From: Rhinopomastus cyanomelas
Taxonomy: Eukaryota > Chordata > Aves > Bucerotiformes > Rhinopomastidae
Direction of reading: 5' to 3'
NCBI GenBank assembly: GCA_013400115.1
Contig: VXBP01008593.1
Coordinates: 62,001-126,000, forward strand
Length of the DNA stretch: 64,000 nucleotides
Part shown: positions 44,911 through 56,200 of the stretch, piece by piece
Layout: every line of letters begins with the position of its first letter
How positions within the stretch are numbered: the first letter of the stretch is position 1
The notes under the pieces: generated by a model
Databases searched by the model: none
Seen by the model: only the letters and a program-made list of their open reading frames with translations
What the model was told of the DNA's origin: nothing
Position numbers and translations under genes: made by a program

Positions 44911-46274
44911 TTGTTTTAGATGCCAACGAGAGACCAGATTATGTTTAAGTCAGTGAAGCCACCTGTGCACCTGACTCCACCGTCTGAGTGAGTGCAGGTA
45001 GTCAATGTGGATGCGAGTCTGAAGTCAGACAGTGCCACACAAAGAAGGAATCAAAATCCGGATCTTGGGCTGTAACTTCCCTTTTCAATGCAGCATAACT
45101 TGCTCTGCTCTTCCAGCGGCCTTTACTCTGCCCCTGTTTAAGTACAGACCAGTCTGTCCCACTAATGTTTTCCAGGTGTCTGTGCATCTCACTCAGTCCA
45201 TTCCTCCAGTGGCTGGCTGCTTTCACAAGGATGTTTGTGTGATTTCAGTGATGCCAGGGGCTGGGATGTGCAGGGGTGTCTGCACCTACCCCCAGTTTCC
45301 CCAGACTCGCTGTAAGGGCTCAGCTGTTTGACCCCAGGCTCTCTGCGAGTCCTTGGGCAGCACCTCCTCGCTGAGTTTGGGCAGGGGAAAAGCTGCTTTA
45401 AGTCACTGCGCTCTATCAGACTAACTTGCAGAACTTTTATCATAACTCTTCAGGTGGAGTCTCGGGAGAGAACAGGCTTTTCTGTCTTTTTTCTCTTCTT
45501 TCTTATGAGTTCTGAACTAATCAGGACAAAATGACCTTGTCACACAGGGAATTAACTGGATTCTGCAAGTACTGTTTCAACTCTTTAGAACATCTCTACC
45601 TAAATGAGCCCTGCGCTGTGCTTTGCTGCTCTCTGGGCCGGTTTTGGCGCAGCAAGTAGATGGTGCCCAGGGAGGCCTCAGCGCAATGCCCTCCATTGCG
45701 AGTTCTAATAAAAGGCTGCTCTGGGTTGGCTCCTGATGAGAACTCTGCTATAAATAACCTCTTTGCAACTAGGACTTTTTCAGAATGTGAAAAGTGTGGC
45801 TCCGAACTCTCCTGGTGCCCACCGTGCCACCATCTGGCAGATCTGGCTCTCAGGGTAGACACGGCTCCCTGCGTGGCACTCACATTGGGCTGGCACAGAG
45901 TGCCGGCGAGGTACAAAGCAAAGCAGTCCCAGGAGAAAACACATAAACTGCCCCGGAAGGAGGAAAAGAAAAGCTGCTGCGTGGTTTTCACAGATCTTGG
46001 GAAGGGTCCATAGCGCTTGCTGAGGCAGAGCTCATGCTGATTTAGTGTCTAAGACTGCTGGGCTTAGCCTTGCGGTGGTTGTTTGTTTCGCTTGCAGGGA
46101 AGAGCTTGGACATGCTGCTGCTTTTCCCACCCCAGATTAATTTCACGGGAAGGGTGCTGTTGTGAGCAGTGCGGGCTGCAGAGGCACAACTGTTCTTGGA
46201 GCAAGACCACATGCACAACTCTGTGGCAGCAGGAAAAGAACAATTTATTGGTGCTGAGCAGAGCATGATCTAAT

Positions 46275-46800
46275 CATTGAACCACACAGGTTGGAAGGGA
46301 CCTCCAAAGGTCCAAACCCCCTGCAGTGAGCAAGGACACAGAATACTAGAATCATTGAACAGTTTTGGCTGGAAGAGACCCTCAAGCTCTAAGCTTTCCC
46401 TAGCTCTATCAGCACCACTAAACCCTGTCCCCCAACAAAACATCTACCCTTCTCTTCAACACCTCCAGGGATGGGGACTCAACCCCATCCCTGGGCAGGC
46501 TGTTCCAATACCTGACAACCCTTTCAGCAAAGAAATCCCTCCTGTCATTCAACCTGAACATCCTGTTAGGGCCATTTGCCCTCATCCTAGCACTGGCCAC
46601 TAGGGAGAACAGACTGAGCCCTGCCTCCTTACAAGTTCTTTTCAAGTATTTGCAGAGAGCGATAAGGTTCAGCCTCCTCCAGACTCATCAGCCTTTCCTC
46701 AGGCACCCACCCCTGGTGCAGCTTAAGGCCATTTCCCCTTGTCCTGTCACTTGCCACTAGGGAGAACAGACCGACCCCCAAAATCAGGTTGCCCAGAGCC
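46275..46800 (-). mobile_element. Composite antisense CR1 (one tail nested in another copy)
   Basis: A first antisense tail ('ccacacaggttggaagggac', 46285-46335) is followed at once by a second complete antisense tail ('ctagaatcattgaacagttt') and body up to about 46710. A second 'ccacccctggtgcag' / 'cactagggagaacagaccg' block (46710-46800) repeats a segment already seen at 46590-46620. Two copies are therefore present. Confidence 0.78.
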
Positions 46801-47189
46801 CTGTATTTTTATTTTTTTTTTATTATAAGGTATATGGAGCTTCTCTTTTCCTGCCTTTCCCCAGGAGGCCTGAGCAGTCCCAAACCTCCTAAAAAGCTAA
46901 TTCCTCGCTTTGCTCAGCAGCGTCCAGTAACAGCACCCATCTTTTTCCTCCAAGGCGACCCCACAGTTTTCTTTTGCTCATGGGAGGTACTGCTAAGAAA
47001 CTGGCATTTTGCTTCTCGGCCCATCAGTTCTGCACAGTGTGAAGAAGCTCTGCTTTCAGGGAACCTTTTCTCTCCCACCTTACTCTCGCTAGCACAGCCA
47101 GCATGTTTCTGTAGAGTCACAGGGAGTTAACTGGAGCGTGGGAGAAACGGCTATTAACGAAATCAGTGTGGCTTCTTGATTTCTCAAGT

Positions 47190-47208
47190 TTTATTGTTAT
47201 TCAATAAA
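47190..47208. promoter_or_regulatory. Palindromic poly(A)-signal pair
   Basis: TTTATTG, a 5-base spacer, then CAATAAA: an AATAAA hexamer on each strand in a perfect 7-bp inverted repeat. Confidence 0.4.
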
Positions 47209-49037
47209 CGAAAGCCCAAGGTAAATTACCGGGAGAGTAGGTACATTCACTTTTCAACATACGTTGATTGGATGGAGATACCCAGGAGCTGTTCCTGAGG
47301 CTTGGATATGCTGAGGAAGTAAATAGGAAGAGGCAGGGCAGTGTGAGCTTAACCAAGCTTGGCTTTTTTGGGGTGAACTAGAAATAGCAAGAGCTAATTA
47401 AGAGCTCAGTAAGCAAGAGGAGCCCCTTATAAGTGGATTATCAAACGGAGGGCTTTCCTCTAGGTCATGCACAGAGGCAGAAAAGCAACTGCATCAAGCG
47501 GGATCCAGCTCAACAGGCTACAGCAGTGCTAGGGAACTTGTCTGACAGGTGTGGTCTCAAAGGAAGAGTGGTCAAAAAGGCTTTTCTTAGCCTAAATGTG
47601 TGTCAGCATCCATGGCCTTCCCACACTCCTCTCTCCACCAGTCAGGCCATGTTCTTCACACTCCTACATGACTAGCAGGGTTTTACCCTCTTCCCCACCA
47701 GTACTGAACCTGCAGCCACCTGTGAACAGTGAAATTAGAGGCTTTTTTTCAAAGTGTCTGTTATGCAAACTGTGACCTATTCCTGAAGCTGTAACTTCTA
47801 GCCCAAATGTGCCCAAAAGCTGAACCTCCAGGGATAGGTGTACTCTGAGTGACAAGGCCGAAAGAGAATGCCAGATGGGGCCTCCCAGGATGACTGAGGA
47901 TCATCCTGGCTTCAAGTCCTGGGAAGACACCCAAATGGGACTGAATACTGAGTGCTACCAGCAGAGGATGGCCCAAACGAGGGCAAGGAATCTGAGGCTG
48001 GAGTCCCCTGAGGCAAGAGGCGAAGGTGCAAAAGCAGGGGAAAAAAACTGCACCTCCAACTTGCCAAAAGCAAGAGGAGTACAGGGTCTGCGTCTAAGAA
48101 GGACCTTACCAGCGTGTTCGAGCTGTGAAATTCCAAAAGTTGAGCTGTTGGAGGACACAAGTGCATCCTGGTCTCCTGCTAATGCTTTCTTTCAAGGTAG
48201 TTCTAATGACTTGATCTGATAAGGAGCTTCCCTGCAGGCCTCCTGCCACACAGAGCTTTCTCTCTGCTGAAAACTGAAGGTTCCCATTAATGATCCAGCT
48301 GTCTCACCATGATGTTGCTTCCTAAGAGCAACCAGAAGAACAGTGTCCAGAATGGTTTCGTTTCTAAAGATTTACTAGGAAGGAGGCAGGTGCGATAGGG
48401 TCAGCCTCTCAGCCACATCTTCGCCTCAGCAGACCAGCACAGCTTCACACACAGACAGTTACCTGACCTGTTGAATTCCAAACGATGGGTGTCATCTAGG
48501 TACAAACCACACATTACAAATACCCAAAGTGTTTACTGTCACTGCAAAACATCTCCTGTGTCACAGTGTGCTGCAGCCTGCTTCCAGGGGGTAGAACCAG
48601 CACGCCGCTGACAGCTGGTTCCCTTGCTGAGCAAATGCTTCTTCACAGGCACCACGACTGCCAGCCAGCTATTCCAGAAAGGAGACAGGGGGCCTTCTTC
48701 AGAGTTGATTATTGCCAGAAAGAATAAGCTGCAGCTTTATTTCCCCATTCTTTTTTCTCATTTATAAGGGGTTTTCTATTGCTGTTTGTTTGCTTGTTTT
48801 CTGCTGGCCTGGCAAAGATTGCCAAGCTCAGCAAGGTGGGAAGAGGAGGCTCGTTATTTTGCACTTGAGCTCTGTGCTGCTCCCACACAGCTTTTCCCAG
48901 ATGTTACGATGGAATTTGCCCACCATCAGATTTCCTTTTGCAACTTGTTTTTAACCTCTGTGTGGCTGTTCTGCTGCCTGCAGTGAGAGGTAACGCGCTA
49001 CTCCTCCAACCGAAGCGTTGAGATGTGACTTAACAGC

Positions 49038-49145
49038 ACAGAATCACGTAGGTTAGAAAAGACCTCTAAGATCATCAAGTCCAACCTTCAACCCAACACC
49101 TCTATGACCACTAGATCATGTCCCAGAGTGCCACGGCCACTTGCT
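49038..49145 (-). mobile_element. Short CR1 LINE tail (antisense)
   Basis: 'cacagaatcacgtaggttag', 'aagatcatcaagtccaacct'. It ends about 400 bp before the FRRS1L CpG island. Confidence 0.72.
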
Positions 49146-49280
49146 GATGGGTGCAGCTGAGCACACGCCAGTATCACAACCAGCTGCTTGGCCCGAGGGA
49201 ATGAATTTACCCCTAGCACCGCCTTAGTCTTGTGCATTCTCAATGCCCCGGCAACAGGACCTTGGTTCAGTCATCGATGC

Positions 49281-49303
49281 AAAAAAAACAAACAAAAAAA
49301 AAA
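49281..49303. repeat. A-rich run
   Basis: Poly-A interrupted by single C bases. Confidence 0.9.
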
Positions 49304-50074
49304 GGGCAAGACTTAGCTTAAGGGCCACTCCCACTTTAATTTTCAGGATATCACCTGCATCGTCTTCTTCACTTCCCGTCCCTCTCTCCCTCTGCCCTGA
49401 GGTTGTGCAGAGTTTTCCCCCGGACTTTCTGCGGGGGTATAACCAAGCATCACACTTCAAAATCGAAACTACAGTCGCATCCAGCAGTAGGTAACCCGAG
49501 CTCAGGCAAAAAGCCACACCGGCAAACGTGGGGGGGGGTGGAAAGGAGCCCCCCCATCACCCCGCAGACCCGCGCCAGGGCGAGTTACCCTGCCCTCACA
49601 GGAGCCCCGGCAACCTCGGCGGTGCGGGCTGGGCTGTCACGCAGCCGCACCGGCTCCGCTACTCGCCCGGCTGCGGCAGCGAGCCCGGAGCAACGACACG
49701 CGGCCGCACAGCTGAGCGCTCGCTGCGGGGGCTTTACCTGGACGCGGGCCGGGCCGGGCCTTCGCTCCATCCGCAGTCACTGCACACGCCGGGCTCAGAG
49801 CGGAGCTGGCTCTGCCCCAGCGGCTACCGTAGGGCAGGATCTATCCCCTGCCGGGAGCCCGTGGTGAATCGAGGCCACGGGGGCGGCACGCGCCCTCCCC
49901 CAGCCCCGGCTGCGCTGCGCCCCAGCCCGATCCCTGGTCCCTGCTGCAGCGGGGGAGAAGCGCGGAGTTGAGGGGCTCGGTGCCGGGGCTGGGGGTACCC
50001 GCGCACCCCTCCCGCACCTTTCGCCCCCGCCCGGGCCCGGGGCCGGCTCTCGCTCGCTCTCGCCGCCTCCCCCG

Positions 50075-50107
50075 TTGAGGGGCCGCGGCGCTGGGCGGCG
50101 GCTGCCG

Positions 50108-50140
<33 letters not shown>

Positions 50141-50294
50141 GCCGGCTCGGCCGCGAGCCCTGCGGAGGAGGGCGGCGCGCGGCGGGCGGCGGGCGGCGAC
50201 GAGCAGGGCGAGGAAGGAGCGCGGCCTCCTCACGACTCCTCGTACGGCACCTTCGCCAGCGAGTTCTACGACCTGCGATACCTCTCCGAGGAGG
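50075..50294 (+). CDS. FRRS1L: FRRS1L exon 1 (signal peptide)
   Basis: Open in frame from 49868 (after TGA at 49865) to the donor gtgcgg at 50295, but with no ATG anywhere in that stretch. TTG at 50075 precedes RGRGAGRRLP and the Leu run, the natural signal-peptide start. It ends with one base of a Gly codon. Confidence 0.9.
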
Positions 50295-53200
50295 GTGCGG
50301 CGGGGCCGAGGGGCGCAGGCGGCGGGGCCGGTGCAAGGGGAGGGCCGGGCCGGCGATTCCGCTGAGCACGAAGGGCCGGCGCTCGCCGCCATCTTCCGCG
50401 CGGGCGGCTGCGGCGCGGGGAGCCTCGGTGCCCGACGGCGGGGCCCTCCGCGCGGCGCCCCCCGGGCTGCGCCCGGGCGTCTCTGCGGGCTGGGGCACGG
50501 AGGGCCGGAGGCGCAGAGCTCTGGGAAGCTGCTCCGTGCCGAGGGGCGCGGGTTTGTGCGGACGCTGAGGTGGCGCACGGCAGGTGCGGGTCGGGGGCTG
50601 TTTCTGTGAGCTCACGGAACGGCAGGACGTTAAAGTGCCGCTGTTGGGGCTCTGCTGCACCGAAACCCGCCTGTCGGATGCATTTGACAGCGAGGTTTAA
50701 GAAGCGCGAAGACGGGATGTCCTGTGACGGTTCTGTTGGTGATGCCCTGCCGCAGGCTGCTGTCAACATTTGTGCCGGGTGCTTCCCTCAGCTCCCTGGC
50801 ATGGCAGTGAAGACTGCGGTTAGCGGGTGCTACTGTCCTTTCCCTCCCATCAGCAGGAAGGAAGATGAATCGGGGCTCCCTTACGCGTCGGGCTGTGTAG
50901 GCTAAACGTTTCCTTGCAGGGGCCGTGTTGGTTCCTGCGCACGGAGGCGCTGTAAGAGAATGGGCGAAGCTTCGCGACTGGCGCTTTGTTTGTCAGTTGG
51001 CCGAGTAAAAGAGCACCCTGTTAAATTGCCTCTGTTGCCGCAGACAGACTTGCACAGGGCAAGAGAGCAAAGGTTTGCCTGCAGACGTTCACCCTTTCTC
51101 TTTGGCGCTCTCGCCTAGAGCAGGTGGGGTACCGCTCGGAAGTGTAAGTGGTTGTCCAGTTCCTTCATGAGCAATTGCAGGTCATAACTGCAGGCAGTTC
51201 CCTGCTCTGACACTCTCCTACTTTTCATCACAACGTGTGTTTTATTTTGCTTCTCGATGGAGGATGTACTTCCAGTATTCACTCCTGCATCTGGTGTCCT
51301 GCATTTACCTTCACTGCTACTGGTTATTGGTTTCTCAAGGGGACTAAGTGGGAACAGCTGAGTGGAGATCCCTAACTGTTAGTTGACCACTCTACTCCGT
51401 TTACTTTTGCCCTTGGTGTAGCAGAGCCGTGCGCTGGCATACTACTCCCTTCTTGACTGCTGTAGGAAACCTGAGGAAAATGTGTGTTTTCCATTATTGG
51501 TGTTAATTTGGTACCCAGATCCAGGGCCATCTGAGCAAGTTACTGTGTAGGTGACAAAGCAGTCGCTCGTCTGAACAGCTCAGATACTGGAAGACAAAGT
51601 AAAAGTCATTGTGAACCTTTTCCCTTTAGTATTGCTGTTTGTGTTGTGGTTTCTTTGCTAATGATTTGTTCTGACTGTACAGGTTACCCTTTCCCTACTG
51701 CTCCTCCTGTGGATCCCTTTGCAAAAATCAGAGTGGATGACTGCGGAAAAACCAAGGGGTGCTTCAGGTCAGTCTGAGAAAAGGATGCAGGTAGCTTTGC
51801 CCGATCGCATCGGAGACTCGGGCCTCCATACTAATTGTAATAAATATTTCTTATTTAAGAACGTAGTTTGTAGTTATGGATTCTGTTATGTGAGAAAACT
51901 AGATTCTTTAAGGATACATAGCAGAGCTCAGGACCTACAGTTATTTAATGCTGTATTTTTGTGAAGCGCATAGAAAACCAGGGCTGAGAAGGTCAGCAGA
52001 GCAATACCGCTTGCTCGTTTAAATACTGTTCATTCTTACACCAGAAGAGTACTAACTGCAAACAATAAATGGTGCTTTGTGTGTAGCTGTTGTATCCTGC
52101 CTGTAAGAAAAGGTTGTGGCTCAGGTGCATGGATTCACTCAGGGTCGAGTTAAGGAGACTTACCCTGTAAGTCTGTGCAAAAGTCACAGTTTACTGAAAT
52201 TAACAGATTCTAAACTCCGGCAGCACAGAGAATCAGCAAAATTGCCCAGTGTTGGACTCAGAAGGTACAGAAATCATTAAAGTTACTAGATGCCAAACTC
52301 AGAGAATAGAGCAGAGGAAAATGGGAAAGGAAGAGAAGATAGTTAAGACGTCAGATCACTGCTCTCTCCTGCTCCTGCCTTGCTTCTTGGCTCCACAGGT
52401 CTCTCGCTGTCTTCTCAGCAGTGGGTGAGGTGGCGGTGACAGGTGATCTTCACTTCCCCAGCTTCGCAGATTTTTGGCTGTCAGTCTCTCATCCTGGCTG
52501 CAGGCTGGGGAGGGCTGATAGTGAAGAAGCCGTGCACCGTTTGAACCTCTCCACTTTATACTCACTGCCAGGGGCGTTCTTCTTCCTGCCCCAACAGCAT
52601 GGGGCACCCTATTCCCAGAGTTCCAGACAAAAGCACTGGCCCGTAAGTCCTTGAAAGAGAGAGCAGCTCACCATATTCTCAGGGCCCAGGCATAGTTTTT
52701 GCAGGTAGTTTGGCAGAGGTCCCGCGCCTGCTCACTGCAGAGTGCAGGTCTCACCCAGTACCCTGCTCACAAATTGTTGCAGTTGTTTGAGCCATCTCGC
52801 TTGTGAATCAAAGCCTGACAGTAGCATAACGTAGGATGTTTCACTGCCATTAAACCAAAACACGTTCTTGTAGGTTTCTCTTGCAGAAATGTAATGAAGT
52901 TCCATGACAGGTAATTTTGAGGACAATGTAAATACCTGGCTGTGTGTGGGTGTGTGCGTATGTGTGTGTATCTTCCACATATATTTCCAATTCCATTTAG
53001 GTATGGTAAACCTGGATGCAACGCGGAGACTTGTGACTACTTCCTGAGCTACCGCAGAATAGGAGCTGATGTGGAATTTGAGTTGAGTGCTGATACCGAT
53101 GGCTGGGTGGCAGTGGGATTTTCTTCAGACAAGAAAATGGTGAGACATGTACACTTCTCGGTGCTGGCAGCGTGCACATGTCACATGCCAGGGGTTACGT

Positions 53201-56200
53201 GGTGCCCTTGTGGCCAGGAAGGCCAGGAGTCTCTGGGGTGCATGAAGAAGAATATGGCCAGTAGGAGGTTCTCCTCCATCTCTGCTTTCCCTTGGTGTGG
53301 CCACACCTGGAGTACTGCATCCAGTTCTGGGTTCCCCACTTCAGGAGGGACAGGGAGCTACTGCACAGCGTCCAGCACTGAGCCACTGAGATGATCAGGG
53401 GGCTGGAGCATATGCCTTAGGGTGAGAGGCTGAGAGAGCTGGGGCTGTTCAGCCTGGAGAGGAGGAGACCGAGGAAAGATCTCATAAATGCTTGTAAGTA
53501 TCTACAGGGTGATCAGGACAATGGGACCAGGCTCTTCTTGGTGGTGCCCATCAGTAGGACAAGGGACAGTGGGTTTTTACAAGAACATAGGAGATTCAGT
53601 CTAAACATAAGGAAAAGCTTTTTTACAGTGAGGGTAACAGAGCCCTGGCACAGGCTGCCCGGAGAGGTTGTGGAGTCTCCTGCTCTGGAGACATGCAAAA
53701 CCTGCCTGGATTTGTTTGGTGTGATCTGCTCTAGGGGAACCTGCTCTGCAGGGAGGTTGGACTAGATGATCTCCAGAGGTCTCTTCAAACCTCCACCATT
53801 CTGTAATTCAATGTTTTCTATATTTGATCTGTCAGAAACAGCATACCTAAGGAAAACCAGTTCTCCTGAGAACAAAGCATAGCTTGGTAGCCACCCCAGG
53901 AGCAGAAGCCAGGCCTGCTGCTTCCCAGAAAATTGCTTCAACTTTCCTAAAATGTTCTGTTCCCTGAGAATTACAACATCATTTCAGTTCAGCTCTAAAC
54001 ATCTGAATGTTACTAGGTTTTTGCCTTTTTATTATAAAAGCCCTCAGGGATACGCTGATTCATGTGGAAATGACCTGCCGCCCTGTCTGTCAGTGTTACT
54101 GGGACAAAGTCGGAAACTAAATAGCAAATAGTACCGAGGTTCAGTGCTGTGAGTATGGCTTTCACCCTTAAACTGACACTGGGGAGGCCTCCCCTTGAGT
54201 ACTGGGGCCGCTGCTGGGCCCCTCAATTCAAGAAGGAGATGGAGGGGCTGGAGCAGGTCCAGAGGAGCAGCGAGGCTGGGGAAGGGACTGGAGGGAAAGG
54301 CTGATGGGGAGAGGCTGAGGGAGCTGGGGGTGTTGAGCCTGGAGAAGAGGAGACTCAGGGAGGGACCTTCTCTCTCTCTCCAACTCCCTGAAGGGGGGTT
54401 GTAGTCGGGTGGGGGTCAGGCTCTTCTCCCAGGCAACCAGCACCAGGATGAGAGGGCAGGGCCTGGAGCTGCCAGGGGAGGGTTAGGTTGGATGTTAGGA
54501 AGCCCTTCCTCGGGGAAAGGGTGATCAGAGCCTGGACTGGGCTGCCCAGGGCAGTGGGGGAGTCCCCATCCCTGGAGGTGTTTAAGGGCAGCCTGGCTGT
54601 GGCCCTGCGTACCCTGGTGTGGCTGCTGGGGTGATGTCAGGTCCTGGGCTGGACTGGCTGAGCTCAGAGAGCTCCTCCAGCCTCAGTGATTCTGTGCTAG
54701 CTGTGTGTCGTTCTGGAGCAGCCACAGATGTGTGACGGAATGACTGCTGCTAATTGAAACAGACATACTCTAGAAAGCTGTCTTGTTAAAGTTACTTCTT
54801 CTGTCTCTCTTTTGTCTAGTTTGATGGTTATTCCTCTGCTTTCTCGTTCATGAGCTTCACTTTTTCATTGCCTTTCCGTGAGCAAGGCAGGAGTGTGTGC
54901 TGGGCAAATGTGACAAAACTGAAGCATTAGACAACCTGATGCTTTTGTCTGTGATGCTTGGTGAAATGTTGAAGGTTAAAATGCCATTCATAATGTAGGT
55001 GTTCATGCACAGGAACACTCCTGAGTGTATAAACCCATGCTGAGCTTATGTTCTAAACCACCAGTCAGGGGACTGGACTGTTTCTTGTGCATCTGTAAGC
55101 AGTAGTTGGAAAAAATACAGCTCTTAGATGTCCTGGGCTAGGACCCACAAAAACAAATGGGAAGTCTCTTTCTGGATTAGCAACATTTAATGAGATCCAG
55201 TGTGAGAAATAGAAAGCAAGTGTGAGGGCAGATGCTCTTTAGTCGTGACTGTGTATGTTTTAAAATGAAGCTGTAAATAAACTCTACAACTACCTGAAAG
55301 GACGTTGTGGAGAGGCTGGTGCTGGTCTCTTCTAACAAGCGATTAGTGATAGAACAAGAGGGAAGGGGTCCAAGTTACAACAGGGCAGCTTTAGACTTCA
55401 TATTAGGAAGAATTTTTTCACAGAAAGGGTGGTCAGGCCCTGGAATGGGCTGCCTGGGGAAGCAGTTGATTTGCCATCCCTGGATGTGTTTAAGGATCGT
55501 TTGGATGAGGTGTTGAGGGATCTGGTTTAGGGGTGAACTTGTAAGGCAGGGTGGATGTTTGGACTCAATGATCCCAGGGGTCTTTTCCACCACAGTGATT
55601 CTGTGATTCTGTGAAACACAGTAAAGGTAGAAGTCTCTTCTGTCCTAATGAAGAGTTCTTGCCCCAAGAATGAGTTCATGTTTTTAATGTTGTGAGGAAC
55701 AGTTTTACAGCCAAATTTGGGGAAGACTTTAGATGCCTGGAAATGCAAGTACTGAACAGGGTTTTCATAGCAGGTGAGTGCCTTTAAATGTTTGGCCTCA
55801 AATTATCAGAGTGTGTGTTACCTGTTTGTAGCTCTGACATAGCTGCATCCCCTCAGCTCCGGGGAACGCAGGTGGTACCTTTCGGCCAGGCACACCAAGT
55901 GGCATGTTAGGCCTCACATTCTGGCGAGAACAGTGAAGACTAAAATAAAAGATTTTGCTTTCAGATTTTCTGCATATGTGATCGAGTGCCCATAGGTCAG
56001 CTGGACTAAAGCAGCTAGCATCTGTCTTCCTCTCTCCTTCCCCCTCTGACCTCATCACTTTTCGTAACTTCCAGGACGTTTCAGTGTCCTGGGATGGGCA
56101 GGCTGTAAAGGCAGAAGCGATTCTGGGTCAAAACAGCTTACCTGTGAGAAGCGAGCTGTGCTTTGGAGGCCCTAATCACAGTGGCATGGCCTGGATAGCT

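Larger units (their letters stand above)
36915..49540. other. EPB41L4B 3'UTR and intergenic region
   Basis: No further gene is supported. The 3'UTR must start at 36915. AATAAA motifs occur at 37124, 41743 and 47203. CR1 copies are listed separately. Outside them, at 36915-40615, 40835-42045, 42125-43420, 44910-46270 and 46805-49035, I recognise nothing beyond short unconserved-looking ORFs. Confidence 0.7.
49540..50600 (+). promoter_or_regulatory. CpG-island promoter of FRRS1L
   Basis: GC-rich DNA crowded with CpG (e.g. 'gccgggccgggccttcgctc', 'cgctcgctctcgccgcct'), in sharp contrast with the AT-richer flanks. It spans the first exon and 500 bp upstream. I see no convincing TATA box. Several overlapping long ORFs on both strands here come from the absence of AT-rich stop codons. 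Confidence 0.85.

Noticed and set aside
47875..48219. 114-codon + strand ORF in the intergenic region
   Set aside because: Compositionally plausible but with no domain, no partner exons and no CpG or promoter. A chance ORF is the simpler reading.
50295..50365. Continuation of the FRRS1L exon 1 ORF to 50365
   Set aside because: A donor at 50295 joins in phase to exon 2, reproducing the conserved SEEGYPFPTAPPVDPF. The extension is intronic readthrough.
49841..50660. Long minus-strand ORFs (245 and 278 codons) opposite FRRS1L exon 1
   Set aside because: They lie in the CpG island, where GC-rich DNA lacks stop codons. The peptides are Arg/Pro/Ala low-complexity with no recognisable domain.
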